A stretch of 6,017 nucleotides of DNA. Origin: an uncultured Clostridia bacterium. Lineage in GTDB: Bacteria; Bacillota; Clostridia; Oscillospirales; Acutalibacteraceae. A model generated the notes under the pieces. That model saw nothing but the letters and a program-made list of their open reading frames with translations, was not told the DNA's origin and did not search any database. Location: positions 1 through 6,017 of the forward strand of contig CANRAN010000083.1 in the NCBI GenBank assembly GCA_947628595.1, written 5' to 3'. The translations under genes were made by a program, and so were the position numbers. This document shows, piece after piece, positions 5,221 through 6,017 of the stretch (the first letter of the stretch is position 1; every line of letters begins with the position of its first letter).

Positions 5221-6017
5221 ATGGGATTGGATTTTTCAAGGGTTAATACCCAGTCAAAGGAACAGGCAACAAATGAGGATACCACTCTTGCAAAGTCAGG
5301 TACTCCGGAGGAACCGATTGTTGAAAGCTATGATATAGTTGCCGACAGGCAAAAGCTAAACAGTGAGCTTGTTGCATCCCAGGAGGTAGATTCACTTGTA
5401 AGTAAGATTGACATTGGTGATATGCAGACAATAGTTGCCTTTGGCGGAGAGGTTGCGGAGGAAATATCCAAGGCTTCGGATATAGTTTTGGGCAGCATGG
5501 ATCTCGCACAGCTTGAGAAGTCAAGCGCAATGCTGGCCCAGCTGAATAAAATAATGTCACAGTTTGATATTGAGGAAATCAGGGAGGAAAAGGGTATCAA
5601 AAAGCTTTTCAGCAATGCAAAAAAGCAGCTCGACAAGCTCCTTGCAAAGTATCATACTATGGGCGATGAGGTCGATAAGATATATGTGGAACTGAGAAAG
5701 TACGAGGACGAAATCAAGCATTCCAATAAAAACCTTACTCAGATGTTTGAGGCTAACGTAAATTACTACCACGAGCTTGTTAAGTATATTCTTGCCGGTG
5801 AGCAGGGATGCAGGGAAATTCAGGCATATATAGATCAGCGTCAGAAGGATATGGAGGAAACGGGGGATAATTCTATACAGTTTGAAATCCAATCCTGTCA
5901 GCAGGCTCTTATGATGCTTGAGCAGAGAACACAGGATCTGAGAACTGCTGAAAATGTCGCTATGCAGTCTATTCCTATGATAAAGACAATAGAGTATAGT
6001 AACCTTAATCTCGTAAG
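5221..6017 (+). CDS. telA: Toxic anion resistance protein TelA (TelA/KlaA/YceH family, PF05816), N-terminal part
   Basis: The frame stays open from ATG 5221 to the window end: 265 residues, perhaps two thirds to three quarters of the usual 360-400. AGAGAGGA (5204-5211) lies 9 bases upstream and inside the end of the YceG gene, and the gap to the YceG stop is only three bases, so the two are co-transcribed and probably coupled. The first 40 residues are polar and variable. Then come a long helical, coiled-coil-like body with many Lys/Glu, the family block QMFEANVNYYHELVKYILAG (174-193), and the AMQSIPMIKTIEYSNLNLV stretch (247-265), which is highly typical of TelA. No membrane segment or signal is seen, so it should be cytoplasmic. 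The family is linked to tellurite and other toxic-anion or envelope stress resistance; its molecular mechanism is not settled. The C-terminal end is missing only because the window ends. Confidence 0.92.
   Translation, partial: MGLDFSRVNTQSKEQATNEDTTLAKSGTPEEPIVESYDIVADRQKLNSELVASQEVDSLVSKIDIGDMQTIVAFGGEVAEEISKASDIVLGSMDLAQLEKSSAMLAQLNKIMSQFDIEEIREEKGIKKLFSNAKKQLDKLLAKYHTMGDEVDKIYVELRKYEDEIKHSNKNLTQMFEANVNYYHELVKYILAGEQGCREIQAYIDQRQKDMEETGDNSIQFEIQSCQQALMMLEQRTQDLRTAENVAMQSIPMIKTIEYSNLNLV

Noticed and set aside
707..5892. Open frames on the - strand (for example 707-898, 2464-2787, 2929-3228, 4477-4788, 5557-5892)
   Set aside because: They lie opposite well-supported + strand genes, look like no known protein, have odd composition (Cys/Phe/Ile/Ser-rich), and one runs across the terminator. 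They are shadows.
1..6017. CRISPR array, tRNA/rRNA, insertion sequence, phage or attachment site
   Set aside because: No regularly spaced repeats, no cloverleaf or rRNA motifs, no transposase or integrase frames and no flanking inverted repeats were seen.

Overview
The window looks like a chromosomal piece of a low-to-moderate GC Gram-positive anaerobe of the class Clostridia, probably a gut or rumen Ruminococcaceae/Oscillospiraceae relative (Ruminococcus or [Eubacterium] siraeum-like). This is inferred from strong AAGGAGG-type ribosome binding sites, TTG and GTG starts, AT-rich intergenic DNA, a CUT1-type sugar transporter with no ATPase gene of its own, and a YceG-TelA gene pair of Bacillota type. 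The species is a guess from style, not from an alignment. All supported genes lie on the + strand and nothing convincing is coded on the - strand.

Left part (1-2777): the end of an ABC sugar-uptake operon. It holds the C-terminal part of an extracellular solute-binding protein (1-633), a GC-rich hairpin in the gap (671-701), a first membrane permease (729-1775, TTG start) and a second permease (1777-2709) that begins one base after the first one stops. A clear intrinsic terminator (2741-2777) closes the unit. The binding protein would capture a sugar or oligosaccharide outside the membrane and hand it to the permease heterodimer. No ATPase gene follows, so the energy subunit is presumably shared and encoded elsewhere. 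The substrate cannot be read from the sequence.

Middle (2710-2931): an AT-rich intergenic region with the terminator, then a near-consensus sigma-A promoter (TTGACA, 17 bases, TAAAAT) and a second possible promoter with a perfect TATAAT close to the next gene.

Right part (2932-6017): the start of a separate operon with a YceG-family protein of 761 residues and, three bases later, a TelA/YceH-type toxic-anion-resistance protein that runs off the window. YceG and TelA are known partners in the Ter-type (tellurium/stress) gene neighbourhoods of Bacillota. The biochemical function of YceG is not established.

The main observation is that this YceG is built from three tandem copies of a unit of roughly 240-280 residues. 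As I recall it, Bacillus YceG is about 540 residues and has two. The C-terminal part (from about residue 244) lines up with a whole canonical YceG, so the first about 243 residues look like an extra unit.
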